In this document: positions 61,619 to 64,000 of the stretch, piece by piece | Position numbering within the stretch: the first letter of the stretch is position 1 | Layout: every line of letters begins with the position of its first letter | Assembly: GCA_036172665.1 (NCBI GenBank) | Contig: CM069869.1 | Location: 6,572,001-6,636,000 of the forward strand | Direction: 5' to 3' | DNA length: 64,000 nt | Source: Prosopocoilus inquinatus | Lineage: Eukaryota > Arthropoda > Insecta > Coleoptera > Lucanidae | Program-made: the position numbers and the translations under genes | The notes under the pieces: model-generated | The model's input: only the letters and a program-made list of their open reading frames with translations | The model's database searches: none | Told to the model about the DNA's origin: nothing

Positions 61619-63714
61619 CAGGGTGTGGATAAAGTATGGAACAAAATTCATATTTCTGTTATCTTGGGTTTGATGAAAAAATCCTGAAATAGGTCGATTT
61701 TAGTTTTGTTCCGTGCATTTTATGACATAGTGAATTTCATTCTGTAGCCATCTGATTGCATTCAGGGGTGACGTCATCAGTTTTTTCAAATAGTAACATC
61801 AGACTTTTATTATCCCTTGTCGTTAAGTATTCCATTGTGCATACAACGGTATAAAAAGTTTGGTATCTTACATAACAATTTTTTGGAGAAAAACACTTTC
61901 GAATTTAAAAAAAATAAAATTTTATTCCTATGATAAACTAATCAAAAAATGATAAACTAATCAAAAATTATCAACAAATTAGATAAAATATCAACGGAGG
62001 TGTTCAAACTGTCCACCGTTGGCCATTTGACATTGGCCAAGACGGACGTACACAGTTTCTACGGAACGTCGTATTGTCTCTGGGTCAATATTGCGAATTT
62101 CCTCGTAAATGCGAGTTTTCAGATCATCCAAATCATGTGGCTTATTTGTGTACACCTTTGATTTCACATGACCCCATAGAAAAAAATCAAGTGGGGTGAG
62201 ATCTGGCGAGCGGACAGGCCAGTCAATTGTTCCCCTTCGTCCTATCCATCTCCCTGGGAAAATTTCGTCAAGATACCTGCGAACATGCTGGCCAAAATGT
62301 GGAGGTGCTCCATCTTGTTAGAACCAGATTCTGGGATGAGGCGCATCAGGATTGGCTTCGTCCGGAAACAGTATTACCAATGATGGCACGAGGTCAAATC
62401 TTAGAAAATCTAAATATCTTTCAGCGTTTAAATTTCCCTCGAGAAAGACAGGTCCCACAATGCGATCTCCTATTATTCCCGCCCACACATTAACTTTCTG
62501 TTGGGTTTGGGTGTGACCCTCCCGAACCCATCGAGGATTTTCGCCCGACCAATATCTACAATTATGGCAATTCACCTGACCGTTTATTTTAAAAGTTGCT
62601 TCGTCGTTAAAAAGCACATTACTGAGAAATTCGGGATTCTCATCGCGTCGTAGCATCAATTGTTCACAGAACTCGTTTCGACGGTCGAAGTCATCTTCAT
62701 TCAGTTCCTGAACGAGATGGACTTTATATGGATGAAGTTTTTCCTTCTTCAAGTACTCTGCGACTGTGGAAAAGTCGACTGCATTATCTCTGGCAATGTT
62801 CCTTGTTGAAGTGTGGGGGTTGTTTTGAACTTCCAAGAGAATGTTCAGCCTAGTACCTTCTTCAGTTCTTGGACGACCTTGTTTGGGTCTGTCTTTCACA
62901 CTGCCAGTTTCTGCGAATTTTGCCACAATTTTGCTCAACGTTGATCGCGAAATCGGTGTTCGGTTTGCATTTTCTGCATTGAACAATTGACAGGCTTCTT
63001 CATGGTTACGTATTTTATCACCAAAGCCAACCATAATAAGAATTTGAATTCTGTCTTGTTCGCTCAAATAAGCCATTTTCGTGATTCACTTTCAACACTA
63101 CCAAATTTCCGTTCTAGTCAAAACGAATACTCAGGTGCAGTACTTGATATACGGTTATAAGCTAATTGACAGTACTTTGACCTTACTTTCGTCTACGCCA
63201 TAGTTACTTGCGTTTTTCAATTGTAAAAAACATCATCAACCGGAAATTTAAAAAATCATTCGGTTCTAGGAACAAACGGTAAGGCGTGCATAGGGTTTTT
63301 TTTTGTTTCCCTTATGTCGACTGGTCGATGTCTCGATTGAAGACAATCCGAGGTACACCTCAGACGTATCTAATTTGTTGATAATTTTTGATTAGTTTAT
63401 CATAGGAATAAAATTTTAATTTTTTTAAATTCGAAAGTGTTGTTCTCCAAAAAATTGTTATGTAAGATACCAAACTTTTTATACCGTTGTATGCACAATG
63501 GAATACTTAACGACAAGGGATAATAAAAGTCGGATGTTACCATTTGAAAAAACTGATGACGTCACACCTGGGTGCAATCAGATGGCCACAGAATAAAATT
63601 CACTATGTCATAAAGTGCATGGGACAAAACTAAAATCGACCTGTGTCAGGATTTTTTCATCAAACCCAAGATAACAGAAATATGAATTTTGTTCCATACT
63701 TTATCCACACCCTG
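61619..63714 (-). mobile_element. Tc1/mariner-superfamily (DD41D-like) transposon with ~350-bp inverted repeats
   Basis: The arms 61619-61987 and 63366-63714 are reverse complements with only scattered differences and one 18-20-bp duplication in the left arm. The terminus is CAGGGTGTGGATAAAGTATG. A TA follows the right end; the left neighbour has diverged. The transposase lies between. Such long arms are unusual for mariner and are seen only in some lineages. Confidence 0.88.
61991..63076 (-). pseudogene. DDE transposase with HTH, single internal stop codon
   Basis: The frame starts at ATG 63076 and ends at TGA 61993-61991, 362 codons in one frame. The only lesion is TAA at 62320-62318, where the motif WFxQDGAPPH shows that one codon is lost. 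The N-terminal helix-turn-helix region (SRSTLSKIVAKF, GRPRTEE) is followed by catalytic Asp in LFNDEATF, Asp in QDGAPPHF and Asp in SPDLTPLDFFLW. The spacing between the last two is 41 residues. An otherwise intact frame implies recent activity. Confidence 0.88.
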
Positions 63715-64000
63715 TATATGCAATCTTCCATGAAAATCGTGTTTCGTTAAAATAACAGATGAACGTAGAAAAGTTGCAGTGGGATCTCATACTATCTATT
63801 CCAAATCCAAAATTATGATGACACACCAACTGATATATTCGTTTACGTGTTCTCTAGTATCCACTTCATGACGAATTTGTTGATGAATTAAAATAAAACA
63901 GGGACGTGTTCAGGAATAACGCTCGGACTAAAACGAGCGCTCTCTGGTTAAGTGATTTTGTGCATTTTGTCTTGCATTTTAAACGCCCAAAGTGCTCTCA
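63715..64000. other. No gene recognised
   Basis: Right edge of the window, unique-looking sequence with no feature I can support. Confidence 0.4.

Overview
The window is repeat-rich eukaryotic nuclear DNA, almost certainly from an insect and probably a beetle (the order is an inference). Three host loci can be read, all on the minus strand and all with GT-AG introns: the first coding exon of a salt-inducible kinase (14749-14883), a five-exon gene resembling GPATCH2 (28856-34473), and a ten-exon gene for a secreted glycine/histidine-rich protein with a DUF4779-like core (39580-44389, 1003 residues by my reading). Insect-type short introns (63 and 78 nt), a TATA box with a possible initiator, and the DUF4779-like module support the assignment.

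Most of the rest is transposon-derived. From left to right: a tRNA-like SINE head (101-183); degenerate purine-rich repeats (700-2045) whose complement reappears at 4230-5460; a TA-flanked MITE (4742-5288); a mariner with broken transposase (5738-7033); further TA-flanked MITEs (8661-9049, 10542-11469); a dispersed repeat split by a 5'-truncated LINE (11470-13620); the kinase exon; a complex satellite with a long GA tract (15530-18390); a repeat with a hammerhead-ribozyme-like core (18892-19050); a non-autonomous hAT (19396-20999); foldback elements; and a three-copy tandem repeat (26437-27400).

The GPATCH2-like gene has a 4-kb intron (30,000-34,034) that holds a MITE, a T-rich tandem duplication and a second copy of the hammerhead-like repeat. 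Between it and the glycine-rich gene lie a PIF/Harbinger derivative with a MADF gene remnant (35191-36183), a short hAT MITE (36581-36910), a pair of nested inverted-repeat elements (37095-38660) and a cluster of TGACGTCA-like sites (38750-39420).

To the right of 45,600 the window is an almost unbroken transposon graveyard: an RTE-like LINE, a 4.7-kb hAT (49338-54066) bounded by 8-bp duplications and carrying more than a kilobase of TATCGATA palindromes, a truncated Gypsy element with a tRNA-Ser-type primer site, two MITEs breaking a LINE reverse transcriptase fragment, a Penelope-like element with an inverted partial copy, and a mariner-superfamily element with ~350-bp inverted repeats and one internal stop codon.

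All coding assignments come from reading the translations and splice signals by eye. No database search or RNA evidence was available.
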